64,000 nucleotides of DNA from Flavobacterium acetivorans. GTDB lineage: Bacteria; Bacteroidota; Bacteroidia; Flavobacteriales; Flavobacteriaceae. Under the pieces are notes generated by a model, which saw nothing but the letters and a program-made list of their open reading frames with translations, was not told the origin of the DNA and did not search any database. The position numbers and the translations under genes are program-made. The stretch spans positions 1,488,001 to 1,552,000 of the forward strand of contig NZ_CP087132.1 in NCBI RefSeq assembly GCF_020911885.1. The letters run 5' to 3'. Below are positions 7,514-15,705 of the stretch, piece after piece. Every line of letters begins with the position of its first letter. Within the stretch, counting starts at the first letter, position 1.

Positions 7514-8527
7514 ATGAAAGTATTAGTAACAGGCGGATTAGGTTTTATAGGTTCGCACACCGTTGTTGAATTGCAGAATGAAGGATTTGAAGTAGTAATT
7601 ATCGATAATCTATCTAATTCTTCGGAAGAAGTTTTGAAAGGAATTGTTGCTATAACAGCTAAAATGCCCATTTTTGAAAAATTAGATCTTAGAGAGAAAA
7701 AATCAGTTCAGGATTTTTTCAAAAAACACGATGATATTTCCGGTGTAATTCATTTTGCTGCTTCAAAAGCAGTAGGGGAAAGTGTCGAGAATCCGTTGTT
7801 GTATTATGAAAATAACATCAATACTTTAGTTTATTTGCTTCAGGAATTACAGCAAAAACCAGAGGCGCATTTTATTTTCAGTTCGTCTTGTACGGTTTAT
7901 GGCCAAGCGGAAACAATGCCAATAACAGAGGATGCTTCGATTCAAACGGCGATGTCTCCTTATGGAAATACCAAGCAAATTGGAGAAGAAATCATCACTG
8001 ATGTGGCCAAAGTGACTAATGTGAACGCCATTTTGTTGCGTTATTTCAATCCGGTTGGGTCTCATCCTTCGGCTGAAATAGGAGAATTGCCTATCGGTGT
8101 TCCTCAAAATTTAGTGCCGTTTATTACCCAGACCGGTTTTGGTTTGCGTGAGCAATTATCAGTTTACGGAGATGATTATCCTACTCCTGACGGAACAGCG
8201 ATTCGTGATTATATTCATGTAGTAGATTTGGCCAAGGCGCATGTAGTTGCTTTGCAGCGATTATTGAGTAAGAAAAATGAGACCAAGGTTGAAACCTTTA
8301 ATTTGGGAACTGGAACAGGAAGTTCAGTCTTGGAAGTAATTCAAGCATTTGAAAAAGTAAGTGGTAAAAAATTACCTTATAAAATAGTTCCTCGTCGTGA
8401 AGGTGATATCACTGAGGCTTATGCCAATACTGATAAAGCGAATAAAATTTTAGGTTGGAAAGCTAAGTCTACTCTGGAGGAGTCTTTAGCGAGCGCTTGG
8501 AAATGGGAGCAAAAAATCAGAGAATAA
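7514..8527 (+). CDS. galE: UDP-glucose 4-epimerase
   Basis: A 337-residue extended short-chain dehydrogenase/reductase that interconverts UDP-glucose and UDP-galactose (possibly N-acetyl forms) with bound NAD. It shows the Rossmann motif GGLGFIG (residues 7-13), SSSCTVYG (123-130), and the catalytic pair Tyr150 and Lys154 in YGNTK. The C-terminal substrate-binding region includes RREGDITEAYANTDKA. Length and motifs are those of GalE. It lies downstream of the DegT aminotransferase and ends at a strong bidirectional terminator. Together they point to surface polysaccharide precursor synthesis. Confidence 0.96.
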   Translation: MKVLVTGGLGFIGSHTVVELQNEGFEVVIIDNLSNSSEEVLKGIVAITAKMPIFEKLDLREKKSVQDFFKKHDDISGVIHFAASKAVGESVENPLLYYENNINTLVYLLQELQQKPEAHFIFSSSCTVYGQAETMPITEDASIQTAMSPYGNTKQIGEEIITDVAKVTNVNAILLRYFNPVGSHPSAEIGELPIGVPQNLVPFITQTGFGLREQLSVYGDDYPTPDGTAIRDYIHVVDLAKAHVVALQRLLSKKNETKVETFNLGTGTGSSVLEVIQAFEKVSGKKLPYKIVPRREGDITEAYANTDKANKILGWKAKSTLEESLASAWKWEQKIRE

Positions 8528-8530
8528 AAA

Positions 8531-8556
8531 AAAGGCTGTCAATAAGGACAGCCTTT
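8531..8556. terminator. Bidirectional terminator between galE and the small lipoprotein
   Basis: A perfect 10-bp stem AAAGGCTGTC (8531-8540)/GACAGCCTTT (8547-8556) has a 6-nt loop. A-rich and T-rich flanks on the two sides let it work for both convergent genes. Confidence 0.9.
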
Positions 8557-8565
8557 TTTTGGTAA

Positions 8566-8817
8566 TTATTTTTCACCTGATTTTTTTAATTTTTCAGCGG
8601 CTTCGTCCATTTTTTCAGCCCCTTTTTCAAGTGTTTCTGCGGCTTTGACTTTTGTAGAGTCAATTGCAGCATCAGCTTTTACTTTTGCTGAATCTATAGT
8701 TTCTTTCATTTCGTCGCCTACGGCTTCGGTAGCTTCTTTTACTTCGTCTTTTGTTTCTTTCTTGCACGAAGTCATTAAAGTTGCAATAAATGCTAATCCT
8801 AAAAGTACTTTTCTCAT
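8566..8817 (-). CDS. Small Lys/Glu/Ala-rich lipoprotein
   Basis: An 83-residue protein with a lipoprotein signal: MRKVLLGLAFIATLMTSC, Cys18 as the lipidation site. The mature part is one long charged amphipathic helix rich in Lys, Glu and Ala, with a repeated 11-residue rhythm (DSAKVKADAAI / DSTKVKAAETL). This resembles YtxH/apolipoprotein-like helical repeats. The ATG at 8817 is preferred because the signal peptide begins there; the frame stays open 23 codons further. The function is unknown. It is monocistronic, convergent with galE. Confidence 0.75.
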   Translation of the reverse strand: MRKVLLGLAFIATLMTSCKKETKDEVKEATEAVGDEMKETIDSAKVKADAAIDSTKVKAAETLEKGAEKMDEAAEKLKKSGEK

Positions 8818-8876
8818 TTTCTTGGTTTTAGATGAATTAATAATCGATTTAGAGTATTGTTGATAAAGATAAAAAA

Positions 8877-8908
8877 AAATACTCATAAACTTTTGTTCAT
8901 GAGTATTT
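8877..8908 (-). terminator. Terminator of fabD
   Basis: A perfect 10-bp stem AAATACTCAT (8877-8886)/ATGAGTATTT (8899-8908) has a 12-nt loop and a T run on the minus strand (complement of 8870-8879). It lies 58 bp beyond the fabD stop. Confidence 0.85.
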
Positions 8909-8965
8909 TATCGTTGAGCCCCATTTTGAAGGCTGTACGTTGCAAATTAGAAGCTGCCTTTTAAA

Positions 8966-9838
8966 TTAAGCATTCGCTGTTGCAGCTTCTTTATCGATTT
9001 TTCCAATCAATCCGGCTAATACTTTTCCTGGACCTACTTCGGTAAATAAGGTAGCGCCGTCGGCAATCATTTGCTGTACTGATTGTGTCCATTTTACCGG
9101 AGCAGTTAATTGGATAATTAGATTTTTCTTTATTTCAGCAGGATCAGAAACAGCACTTGCTGTTACGTTTTGATATACCGGACATATAGGTGTAGAGAAA
9201 GTAGTTGCTTCAATTGCTGCTGCCAGCTCTTCTCTTGCCGGCTCCATCATTGGCGAGTGAAATGCACCACCTACAGGCAATAATAGGGCTCTTTTTGCGC
9301 CAGCGGCTTTCATCGCTTCACAAGCTTTTTCTACTGCTGATGTTTCTCCCGAAATCACTAATTGTCCCGGGCAATTGTAGTTTGCTGCGACTACAACCCC
9401 GTCAATTGAAGCGCAAACTTCTTCGACGATATTATCGGCCAATCCTAAAACGGCCGCCATAGTTGATGGTTTTATTTCGCAAGCTTTTTGCATGGCCAAA
9501 GCGCGTTGCGAAACTAATTTTAAACCGTCTTCAAAGGACAAAGCACCGTTGGCTACTAAGGCCGAAAATTCGCCTAAAGAATGTCCTGCTACCATTTCTG
9601 GTTCAAAGTTTTCTAATGTTTTAGCCAAAATTACCGAATGAAGAAAGACTGCCGGTTGGGTTACTTTGGTTTCTTTTAATTCCTCTGCCGTACCTTCAAA
9701 CATGATGTCTGTGATACGGAAACCTAATATTTCATTTGCTTTTTCAAATAATTCTTTGGCTAATGTAGAGTTTTCATATAGGTCTTTACCCATTCCTGTA
9801 AATTGTGCCCCTTGACCTGGAAATACGTATGCTTTCAT
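8966..9838 (-). CDS. fabD: Malonyl-CoA:ACP transacylase
   Basis: A 290-residue enzyme that loads malonate from CoA onto acyl carrier protein for fatty-acid synthesis in the cytosol. It shows the N-terminal FPGQGAQ motif (residues 6-12), the nucleophile elbow GHSLGE with Ser87, and the catalytic His194 in AFHSPMMEPA. The C-terminal TEVGPGKVL segment is diagnostic. Length is normal. It stands alone between its own promoter (9897-9890) and terminator rather than in a fab cluster. Confidence 0.97.
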   Translation of the reverse strand: MKAYVFPGQGAQFTGMGKDLYENSTLAKELFEKANEILGFRITDIMFEGTAEELKETKVTQPAVFLHSVILAKTLENFEPEMVAGHSLGEFSALVANGALSFEDGLKLVSQRALAMQKACEIKPSTMAAVLGLADNIVEEVCASIDGVVVAANYNCPGQLVISGETSAVEKACEAMKAAGAKRALLLPVGGAFHSPMMEPAREELAAAIEATTFSTPICPVYQNVTASAVSDPAEIKKNLIIQLTAPVKWTQSVQQMIADGATLFTEVGPGKVLAGLIGKIDKEAATANA

Positions 9839-9889
9839 CTGTAGTTTTTTTATTTAAAGATTGAACGATTCAATAAATTAAACCGACTG

Positions 9890-9897
9890 CAAAAATA
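9890..9897 (-). promoter_or_regulatory. -7 element of fabD
   Basis: The minus strand reads TATTTTTG, matching TAnnTTTG, about 50 bp upstream of the fabD ATG. Confidence 0.6.
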
Positions 9898-9964
9898 CTA
9901 TTTTTTTATAATTTATGGCAAGGAGTTTTAGGAGCATTCATCAAGTGCTTCTAATCAGTTTTTC

Positions 9965-10033
9965 TCCTGCTGTACGTTTCAATCTTTCCAGCCGAACCCC
10001 GGCTGTAAAGGATTTTTACTTCCATCAGGGCTA
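9965..10033 (-). repeat. Dispersed intergenic repeat, copy 1 (minus orientation)
   Basis: On the minus strand this 69-bp stretch runs: AGCCCTGATGGAAGT block, ATCCTTTA, hairpin CAGCCG-loop-CGGCTG, then AAAGATTG...CGTACAGCAGGA. The hairpin (9984-10010 with flanking CTTT/AAAG) is perfect in its 6-bp core. The same order of blocks recurs at 15638-15705 on the plus strand with a different loop stem. It is clearly more GC-rich than the surrounding intergenic DNA. Confidence 0.6.
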
Positions 10034-10068
10034 AAGAGAAAGTTTAGCTTTTGTAATACACAAAAAAA

Positions 10069-10106
10069 AAACAGCCTTATTCTTCATTTGAAAAATAAGG
10101 CTGTTT
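10069..10106 (-). terminator. Terminator of the pirin/YceI operon
   Basis: A perfect 12-bp stem AAACAGCCTTAT (10069-10080)/ATAAGGCTGTTT (10095-10106) has a T run on the minus strand (complement of 10062-10070), 25 bp past the YceI stop. Confidence 0.92.
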
Positions 10107-10130
10107 TAGTATTAGGAATCTGTTTTGGAA

Positions 10131-10661
10131 TTACAATTTTACCAATTGCAATTCGATTTGTAAACGTACTTCTTCGCTTACTAAAAGACCACCTGTTTCC
10201 AAAGCCGCATTCCAGTTTAGTCCCCAATCTTTACGGTTAATTTTGCCTGAAATGTTCAATCCGGCTTTAGTGTTTCCCCAAGGATCTTTCATTAATCCGC
10301 TAAATTCAACTGGGAATTGTACAGGTTTTGTTACTCCTCTTAAACTTAAATCTCCTGTCAAAGTGTAATTATGATCGTCTATCTTAGAAAAAGAAGATGC
10401 TTTAAAAGTAAGTCTAGGATGATTGTCAGCGTCAAAAAAGTCAGCGCTTTTTAGATGGGTATCTCTATCCGTATTGTGAGTATTAACAGAATTAATGTCG
10501 GCTGAAAATTCAATTTTTGCATTTTCGAAGTTTTCGTCTTCGGTAGCAATTGTAGCGTCATAAGTTTCAAATTTACCTGAAACATTAGTAAACATCATGT
10601 GTTTTACTTTAAAGCCTATTTCTGAATGTGTTGGGTCAATTGCCCATTTTGTTGTTGCCAT
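10131..10661 (-). CDS. YceI family polyisoprenoid-binding-like protein
   Basis: A 176-residue lipocalin-fold protein of the YceI family, recognised by WAIDPTHSEIGFKVKHMM at the N-terminus, HLKSADFFDADNHP in the middle, and LRGVTKPVQFPVEF. Family structures bind a polyprenyl chain. Many members are periplasmic, but this one has no signal peptide, so it is predicted cytosolic. It is the last gene of a four-gene minus-strand unit (pirin, acetyltransferase, Fe-S protein, YceI) with 9-16 bp gaps. That company suggests a stress or redox role, which is inference. Confidence 0.9.
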   Translation of the reverse strand: MATTKWAIDPTHSEIGFKVKHMMFTNVSGKFETYDATIATEDENFENAKIEFSADINSVNTHNTDRDTHLKSADFFDADNHPRLTFKASSFSKIDDHNYTLTGDLSLRGVTKPVQFPVEFSGLMKDPWGNTKAGLNISGKINRKDWGLNWNAALETGGLLVSEEVRLQIELQLVKL

Positions 10662-10670
10662 AAGATGTTT

Positions 10671-10898
10671 TTATATGTTATTTTTGTAATAAGTTAAAGC
10701 TCCTGATGGGCATTTTTGTACCGCATCAATAATTTTTTTGCTGTAAGATCCTTCAATCTTAATCCATGGTTTTTGTTTAGGTTGAAAAACATCGGGATTA
10801 TTTCGTACACAGTTGCCTGAATGAATACATTTGCCTGATTGCCATATTATGGTAATTTCTCCGTTAGTGTATTCTTTTTTGATGTCTTTTGGATCCAT
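10671..10898 (-). CDS. Small (4Fe-4S)-binding mono-cluster protein, YjdI-like
   Basis: A 75-residue protein of the divergent single-cluster ferredoxin family that includes E. coli YjdI. It has Cys24 and Cys30 in GKCIHSGNC, His26 between them, and Cys63 in KCPSGAL. Only three cysteines are present in the whole protein, so a fourth ligand would have to be another residue or an external one. The acetyltransferase directly upstream corresponds to YjdJ, the usual partner of YjdI. Probably an electron-transfer or sensing protein; the partner is unknown. Confidence 0.85.
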   Translation of the reverse strand: MDPKDIKKEYTNGEITIIWQSGKCIHSGNCVRNNPDVFQPKQKPWIKIEGSYSKKIIDAVQKCPSGALTYYKNNI

Positions 10899-10914
10899 AA
10901 TCTTAGTTTTTAGG

Positions 10915-11199
10915 TTACAATACGTCTCTTAATTCAGGTGTTTTATCAAAAACACTTTTAGCAAAAGGACATAAAGGAAGAATTGTAATTCCTTTTTCTC
11001 GGGCAAATTCAACGGCCTTTTCTACTAATTTTTTCCCATAGCCTTTGCCGTTACTAGCTGGATTTACTTCGGTGTGGTCAATGATTATTTTGTGTTCACC
11101 AGCGAAAACAAAGGTCATTTTGGCTTCTGTTTGATTATTTACTGTGATGTGGAAATGGCCTTTTTTCTCGTTGTACTCTAGTTCTGGAATTGCATTCAT
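10915..11199 (-). CDS. Small GNAT acetyltransferase, YjdJ-like
   Basis: A 94-residue minimal GNAT protein of the YjdJ type. It keeps the acetyl-CoA loop NGKGYGKKLVEKAVEFA (residues about 50-66) and a conserved LPLCPFAKSVFD segment near the C-terminus that is characteristic of these short acetyltransferases. Its substrate is unknown. It sits 16 bp upstream of the YjdI-like Fe-S gene, the same pairing as in E. coli, and 15 bp downstream of pirin. Confidence 0.85.
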   Translation of the reverse strand: MNAIPELEYNEKKGHFHITVNNQTEAKMTFVFAGEHKIIIDHTEVNPASNGKGYGKKLVEKAVEFAREKGITILPLCPFAKSVFDKTPELRDVL

Positions 11200-11214
11200 A
11201 ACCTAATTTTTTAA

Positions 11215-11931
11215 TTAATAATGCATTGGGATTTCCATTAATAAGAATTCGGCATCAGAAGTTGCTTTAATTTCTAAAGAATTGGTGTCCCAAAGCCCTA
11301 GACCATCTCGAGTTTCTAATTCCTGTCCGTTGATGGATAGATTTCCGGAAAGAACAAAAATATAAACGCCATTATCTGATTTTTTTAAATCATAAGTAGT
11401 TTCAATTCCTTTGTCGAATTTGCCCAAATGAAACCAAGCATCTTGATGAATCCAAACTCCGGCATCTTCCTCGTTTGGTGAAAGAATTTGTTGTAATTTG
11501 TTTTTTCGATCTTCAGAATCTAAAGTAATCTGTTGGTAACGAGGCGTTACATTTCTTTTGTTTGGAAAAACCCAAATTTGCAATAATTTTGTTCTTTGAT
11601 CAGAATTTGGATTAAATTCACTGTGTTTTACCCCAGTTCCGGCACTCATAACTTGAATGTCACCGGTTTTAATGGTTTCCGTATTTCCCATGCTGTCTTT
11701 ATGGGCTAAATCGCCTTCAAGAGGAATGGTGATGATTTCCATATTGTCATGGGGGTGTGTGCCAAAACCCATTCCGCCTGCAATGGTGTCATCATTCAAT
11801 ACACGAAGTGCTCCAAATTGAACTCGGTCTGGGTTGTACCAACTTGCAAAACTAAAACTGTGATAAGCGTTTAGCCAACCATGATCTGCATGTCCTCTTG
11901 TATCTGCTTTATGTAAAACGGTATTTTTCAT
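11215..11931 (-). CDS. Pirin family protein
   Basis: A 238-residue bicupin of the pirin/YhaK family. The metal-binding N-terminal cupin is intact: FGTHPHDNMEIITIPLEG supplies two His and a Glu, and GVKHSEFN supplies another His. The DIQVMSAGTG segment is diagnostic. Some pirins act as quercetinases or redox-responsive regulators; which applies here is not visible. It is the first gene of the pirin/YjdJ/YjdI/YceI unit, with a good -7 element 30 bp upstream. A Crp-type regulator is encoded just upstream on the same strand. Confidence 0.92.
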   Translation of the reverse strand: MKNTVLHKADTRGHADHGWLNAYHSFSFASWYNPDRVQFGALRVLNDDTIAGGMGFGTHPHDNMEIITIPLEGDLAHKDSMGNTETIKTGDIQVMSAGTGVKHSEFNPNSDQRTKLLQIWVFPNKRNVTPRYQQITLDSEDRKNKLQQILSPNEEDAGVWIHQDAWFHLGKFDKGIETTYDLKKSDNGVYIFVLSGNLSINGQELETRDGLGLWDTNSLEIKATSDAEFLLMEIPMHY

Positions 11932-11960
11932 GATATATAAATTTAGTGATTATTATGATA

Positions 11961-11968
11961 CAAATTTA
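11961..11968 (-). promoter_or_regulatory. -7 element of the pirin operon
   Basis: The minus strand reads TAAATTTG (TAnnTTTG), 30 bp upstream of the pirin ATG. Confidence 0.65.
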
Positions 11969-12054
11969 CAACCATTGAAAGGAGTAGGCTCTTAATGTAG
12001 ATTAAGAAAAGTAGTATTGCGTTTTTAAGACTCTAAATTGCGACTGAAGACGAC

Positions 12055-12633
12055 TTATTGATTTCTTAGTAATCTGCTTTTCATCTTACTGAAAAATTCG
12101 GGTGTTACGCCTATATAAGAAGCAATCTGCTTTTGAGGAATTTTTTGGGTTAAAGTGGGGTATTTTTCGCAAAATTTTTCAAAGCGTTCTTCGGCCGATA
12201 AGCTTAAACTGTCCATTAGTCTTTGTTGATTAGCCACTAGGGAGTTTTCGGTCAGAATTCTAAAAAAGCGTTCGAATTTTGGTATTTCGATATAAAGCTG
12301 TTCTTGGTTTTCTTTTGAAAGTAATACCACTTCGGCATCTTCCAGAACTTCAATAAAGAGATTACCGGGTTTTTGTGAAATTAAACTATACATATCGCTA
12401 ATCCACCAGCCTTCACAAGCAAAACTAAGCACATGCTCGACAATATTATCATTGATGTTGAAACTCCTGAGTGTTCCTGAATTTACAAAGTAAGAATGTT
12501 TACAAACTTGGCCGGAATTCAACAAAATGGTTTTGGCTTTAAAATGATGGACTTCAGTTTTGGACAAAAAAAGTTGCTGCTCTTCTGGACTAAGCGAGAT
12601 GTGTTTGTTGATATTGAGTAGAATGAGGGACAC
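12055..12633 (-). CDS. Crp/Fnr family transcriptional regulator
   Basis: A 192-residue regulator with an N-terminal cyclic-nucleotide-binding-like beta roll (about residues 25-115) and a C-terminal winged helix (about 140-190) whose recognition region is IPQKQIASYIGVTPEFFSKMKSRL. No FNR-type cysteine cluster is present. Proteins of this short Bacteroidota type usually sense unknown ligands. It begins with GTG overlapping the stop of the DUF6370 gene by one base (TAGTG), implying coupling. It may control the pirin operon 124 bp downstream, which is inference. Confidence 0.88.
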   Translation of the reverse strand: MSLILLNINKHISLSPEEQQLFLSKTEVHHFKAKTILLNSGQVCKHSYFVNSGTLRSFNINDNIVEHVLSFACEGWWISDMYSLISQKPGNLFIEVLEDAEVVLLSKENQEQLYIEIPKFERFFRILTENSLVANQQRLMDSLSLSAEERFEKFCEKYPTLTQKIPQKQIASYIGVTPEFFSKMKSRLLRNQ

Positions 12634-12968
12634 TATTTTTGGTCTTTTTTCTTTTGCTCGGGAAGTACTTTGAAATGCGTAACCACAAAGCGATTGTTTT
12701 TTATTTCGCCAACAACTTCTGCTTTCTTAATAACGGCACAAAAACCGTCATCGGCATGGGCGTCGCCATGGGAATCAATCGAAGTTCCATCTACAAAATA
12801 ATTTTTCCCGTCAATGCGCACTGCTAAATCACAGCCGTATCCTTCCATTTTAAACTGGCATTGTCCGCAGGCTGCATCTAGAATTTGTGTTTTTGGCTGT
12901 TCTTTTTTATCTTGGGCAGTGGCTACTAATACTGAGAACAGGAATATAGAAGTTAGAATTTTTTTCAT
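12633..12968 (-). CDS. Secreted DUF6370 family protein
   Basis: A 111-residue protein with a cleavable signal peptide (MKKIL...VLVATAQ). The mature part contains a Cys motif, Cys34-GQ-Cys37 and Cys46, in CGQCQFKMEGYGC, then a conserved HGDAHADDGFC segment. This is the DUF6370 pattern, of unknown function; the Cys/His content suggests metal or redox chemistry in the periplasm. It is translationally coupled to the downstream Crp-type regulator. Confidence 0.82.
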   Translation of the reverse strand: MKKILTSIFLFSVLVATAQDKKEQPKTQILDAACGQCQFKMEGYGCDLAVRIDGKNYFVDGTSIDSHGDAHADDGFCAVIKKAEVVGEIKNNRFVVTHFKVLPEQKKKDQK

Positions 12969-13026
12969 TTCGTTTCAAATTTATTCCGACCAATATAGTA
13001 CTTTTTTGGATTGCTATTTCAAATTT

Positions 13027-13389
13027 TTACATCGAATAATTTTTGAACATATAAATCCATAATAATCGCGAGAGTCTAATGTTAAAGGAGGCCATTGCGA
13101 GAATAACTACACCTATAATAGGAATGAGTCTTAAATCGAAAGCTTTGTCAAAAAAGAATTGGGCAATGACATAAGTGGCAATACTTTCGGCTACGGTCAG
13201 GCCATAACTGACATACATGGCACCGAAGAAAAAACCAGGTTCTTTTTCGAATTTGTACTGGCAATGAGAACAATGGGAGTTCATTTTTGGGAATCCAAAT
13301 TTAAAAAAGATGCTTTTTTCTTTAAAAATTTTGCCTTGATGACAATGAGGGCAGTCATTGTTTAGGATGTGGGCAATTGTGCTTGACAT
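13027..13389 (-). CDS. DUF983 family zinc-ribbon membrane protein
   Basis: A 120-residue protein with an N-terminal zinc ribbon (Cys13-x2-Cys16 and Cys40-x2-Cys43), the FEKEPGFFFGAMYVSY motif characteristic of DUF983, and two predicted membrane helices (about residues 52-75 and 85-105). DUF983 proteins are common near haem/cytochrome oxidase genes in other bacteria, but the function is unknown and no such neighbours occur here. A -7 element lies at 13413-13406. Confidence 0.88.
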   Translation of the reverse strand: MSSTIAHILNNDCPHCHQGKIFKEKSIFFKFGFPKMNSHCSHCQYKFEKEPGFFFGAMYVSYGLTVAESIATYVIAQFFFDKAFDLRLIPIIGVVILAMASFNIRLSRLLWIYMFKNYSM

Positions 13390-13405
13390 TTTTGTTATTT
13401 TTTTT

Positions 13406-13413
13406 CAAAGATA
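13406..13413 (-). promoter_or_regulatory. -7 element of the DUF983 gene
   Basis: The minus strand reads TATCTTTG (TAnnTTTG), 17 bp upstream of the ATG, implying a very short leader. Confidence 0.6.
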
Positions 13414-13482
13414 TCTATAAGCTATGTTTCAGATGTTTTCTATATTCGCTTATTATAGCACAATAAAGACATTTTTAAGCTT

Positions 13483-14343
13483 ATGAAAAAGTATCCTATT
13501 TACAATATTCAGCGGTTTAACTGTAATTCAGTTAATGGCGATTTGTATGTCAATACGTTCAAAAACCATTTGATAGATCATAGTTTTGTAGAGGAACCTC
13601 ATAGGCATAGTTTTTATGTTTTAACCTTTTTTACTAAGGGTTCCGGTTTTCATGAAATTGATTTTGACACTTATAAGGTGCAACCGGGAAGTGTTTTCAT
13701 GATGCAACCCGGACAGATGCATCATTGGAATTTGTCCGATGATGTGGAGGGATTTGTTATTTTCTATTCTCAGGAAGTGTATAATCTTTATTTTGGACAA
13801 AAAGGAATTGAAGACTATTCTTTCTATCATTCAATTAATAGTGTTCCCGAAATTATTTTTGATCATGCTGAATCAAAAGCTTTGTTGCCTTATTTTAATA
13901 GTTTAATTGTTGAAAACCAAGGAAACAAAGCATTAAAGCAAGATAAAATAATGAATTTGCTAGATATCATTCATATTGAAATTGCTCGAAAATATAGTGA
14001 AACCTATGTATATGAAAAGCATTCTTATAATGTGAAAATCAGTGAATTTGAGAAGCTTTTAGAAAAAAAATTCAAAGATCAAAAAGCAGCATCTTTTTAT
14101 GCTTCACAACTCAATATTACATTAAAGCATTTGAATCGAATATGTAATGAGATCCTGAAAAAAACAACCACAGATGTTATTACCGATAGGATTATTCTCG
14201 AGGCAAAGCGTATGTTGATGGACAAGAAAATGACTGTCAATGAGATTGCTACCGCATTGGGATATGATGATTATTCCTATTTTTCTAGATTTTTCAAAAA
14301 AAACACTACTGTTACTCCCACAGATTTTAGGGTTTCTAAATGA
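13483..14343 (+). CDS. AraC family transcriptional regulator
   Basis: A 286-residue regulator with an N-terminal cupin sensor domain (about residues 30-110; FVEEPHRHSFYVLTFF and HHWNL) and a C-terminal double helix-turn-helix (about 185-284). The second HTH contains the AraC signature MTVNEIATALGYDDYSYFSRFFKK. The ligand and targets are unknown. It is divergent from the DUF983 gene and stops 3 bp before the convergent purT stop, with no terminator between them. Confidence 0.93.
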   Translation: MKKYPIYNIQRFNCNSVNGDLYVNTFKNHLIDHSFVEEPHRHSFYVLTFFTKGSGFHEIDFDTYKVQPGSVFMMQPGQMHHWNLSDDVEGFVIFYSQEVYNLYFGQKGIEDYSFYHSINSVPEIIFDHAESKALLPYFNSLIVENQGNKALKQDKIMNLLDIIHIEIARKYSETYVYEKHSYNVKISEFEKLLEKKFKDQKAASFYASQLNITLKHLNRICNEILKKTTTDVITDRIILEAKRMLMDKKMTVNEIATALGYDDYSYFSRFFKKNTTVTPTDFRVSK

Positions 14344-14346
14344 AAT

Positions 14347-15507
14347 TTATGAGTGTACAGAGATTAAATCGGCTGCTTTTTTAGCTCGTTCGACAATTTG
14401 TTCGATTGGAGTTTCTAAGCTGCCATAGGTCAAAGCGACACCCATTCTTCTATATGGTCTTGATGTAGGTTTGCCAAAAAGTCTGAAATCAGTTTTGGGT
14501 AAACAAGCGATTTTTTCAATTCCGCTAAAGCTTGGATTGTTTGAGTTTGCTGTGGCTAAAATTACAGCACTGGCTCCTGCTTTTTCTAAGGTAATTTCGT
14601 AAATAGGTAAGCTTAAAATAGCTCTTAGGTGCAGTTCAAATTCGTTGAAATTTTGTGTACCTGCCAAAGTTACCATTCCGGTATCGTGTGGTCTTGGAGA
14701 GAGTTCCGAGAAATAAACACCATCATCTGCCAAGAAAAACTCGACTCCAAAAAGTCCTGCGCCTCCTAAAGCTTCAGTTACTTTTTCGGCCATGTCCTGT
14801 GCTTCGTATAAGTCTTTGTCCGAAATTCTAGCGGGTTGCCAGCTTTCTTGGTAATCACCTCGTTCTTGACGATGTCCTATCGGAGCACAAAAAAGTGTTG
14901 GATTGTTATTTTGAGTAACGGTTAATAAAGTGATTTCGGAATTGAATTTCACAAATGCTTCAACGATAACTTCTACCACATCACCTCGGGAACCTTCTAC
15001 CGCATAATTCCATGCTTTTTCAATGTCCACTTCGGTTTTTATGGTTGATTGTCCTTTTCCTGACGAACTCATCAATGGTTTTACCACACAAGGCATTCCA
15101 ACGGCTTCGACTCCTTGTCTTAATTCTTCGGCAGTTGTAGCGTAACGATAAGCAGCTGTTTTTAGTCCTAAATCTTTAGCGGCCAAATCGCGAATGGCTT
15201 TGCGATTCATAGTAAAGTTAGCCGCTTTGGCAGAGGGAACCACTGTGATTCCTTGTTTTTCGTAATCGTAAAAACGCTCGGTACGGATGGCTTCTATTTC
15301 TGGAACGATAAAATCAGGATTGTGTTTAGCTACAATGCGATCCAAAGCTTCACCATCAAGCATGTTGATGACTTCAAAGTCATGAGCTACTTGCATGGCT
15401 GGTGCGTTTTCATAGCTATCAACAGCAATAACGGTTTGGCCGATGCGTTGGGCTGCAATTGTAAATTCTTTTCCTAATTCGCCTGAACCTAGCAATAGTA
15501 TTTTCAT
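14347..15507 (-). CDS. purT: Formate-dependent phosphoribosylglycinamide formyltransferase (GART 2)
   Basis: A 386-residue ATP-grasp enzyme that formylates GAR with free formate and ATP in purine synthesis, independent of folate. It has the N-terminal [10 protein letters not shown] loop, the RNRKAI-type segment (here [15 protein letters not shown]), the glycine-rich [11 protein letters not shown] loop, and the [17 protein letters not shown] segment that separates PurT from PurK. Length is close to the family norm. It is monocistronic and convergent with the AraC gene. Confidence 0.96.
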   Translation of the reverse strand: MKILLLGSGELGKEFTIAAQRIGQTVIAVDSYENAPAMQVAHDFEVINMLDGEALDRIVAKHNPDFIVPEIEAIRTERFYDYEKQGITVVPSAKAANFTMNRKAIRDLAAKDLGLKTAAYRYATTAEELRQGVEAVGMPCVVKPLMSSSGKGQSTIKTEVDIEKAWNYAVEGSRGDVVEVIVEAFVKFNSEITLLTVTQNNNPTLFCAPIGHRQERGDYQESWQPARISDKDLYEAQDMAEKVTEALGGAGLFGVEFFLADDGVYFSELSPRPHDTGMVTLAGTQNFNEFELHLRAILSLPIYEITLEKAGASAVILATANSNNPSFSGIEKIACLPKTDFRLFGKPTSRPYRRMGVALTYGSLETPIEQIVERAKKAADLISVHS

Positions 15508-15637
15508 CGTTTTTAAATCTAATTTGAGATGTAAAAATACTGAATTGCTTTTTTTTGAGCGATAATTCGCTGATTATTTTGTGTTATATATTATGTTTTG
15601 CGGATTGAGTATTTTCGCCTTGTTAGTTTTATTCGCG

Positions 15638-15705
15638 TGAAGGATAGTAGCGGCATCCTTTTATGAAGCCTAGCGGAATAAAAGCTAGAGCGAATAGCCT
15701 GACCC
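15638..15705 (+). repeat. Dispersed intergenic repeat, copy 2 (plus orientation)
   Basis: The 68-bp element has the order TGAAGGATAGTAGCGGC, ATCCTTTT, a variable loop carrying a short stem (TTATGAAGCCTAGCGGAATAA), then AAAGCTAGAGCGAATAGCCTGACCC. The blocks ATCCTTT, AAAG-T-GA, CG-A-AGC and GA line up in order with the copy at 9965-10033 read on the minus strand. A GC-rich CCCGC/GCGGG hairpin (15703-15707/15716-15720) abuts it. Confidence 0.6.
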
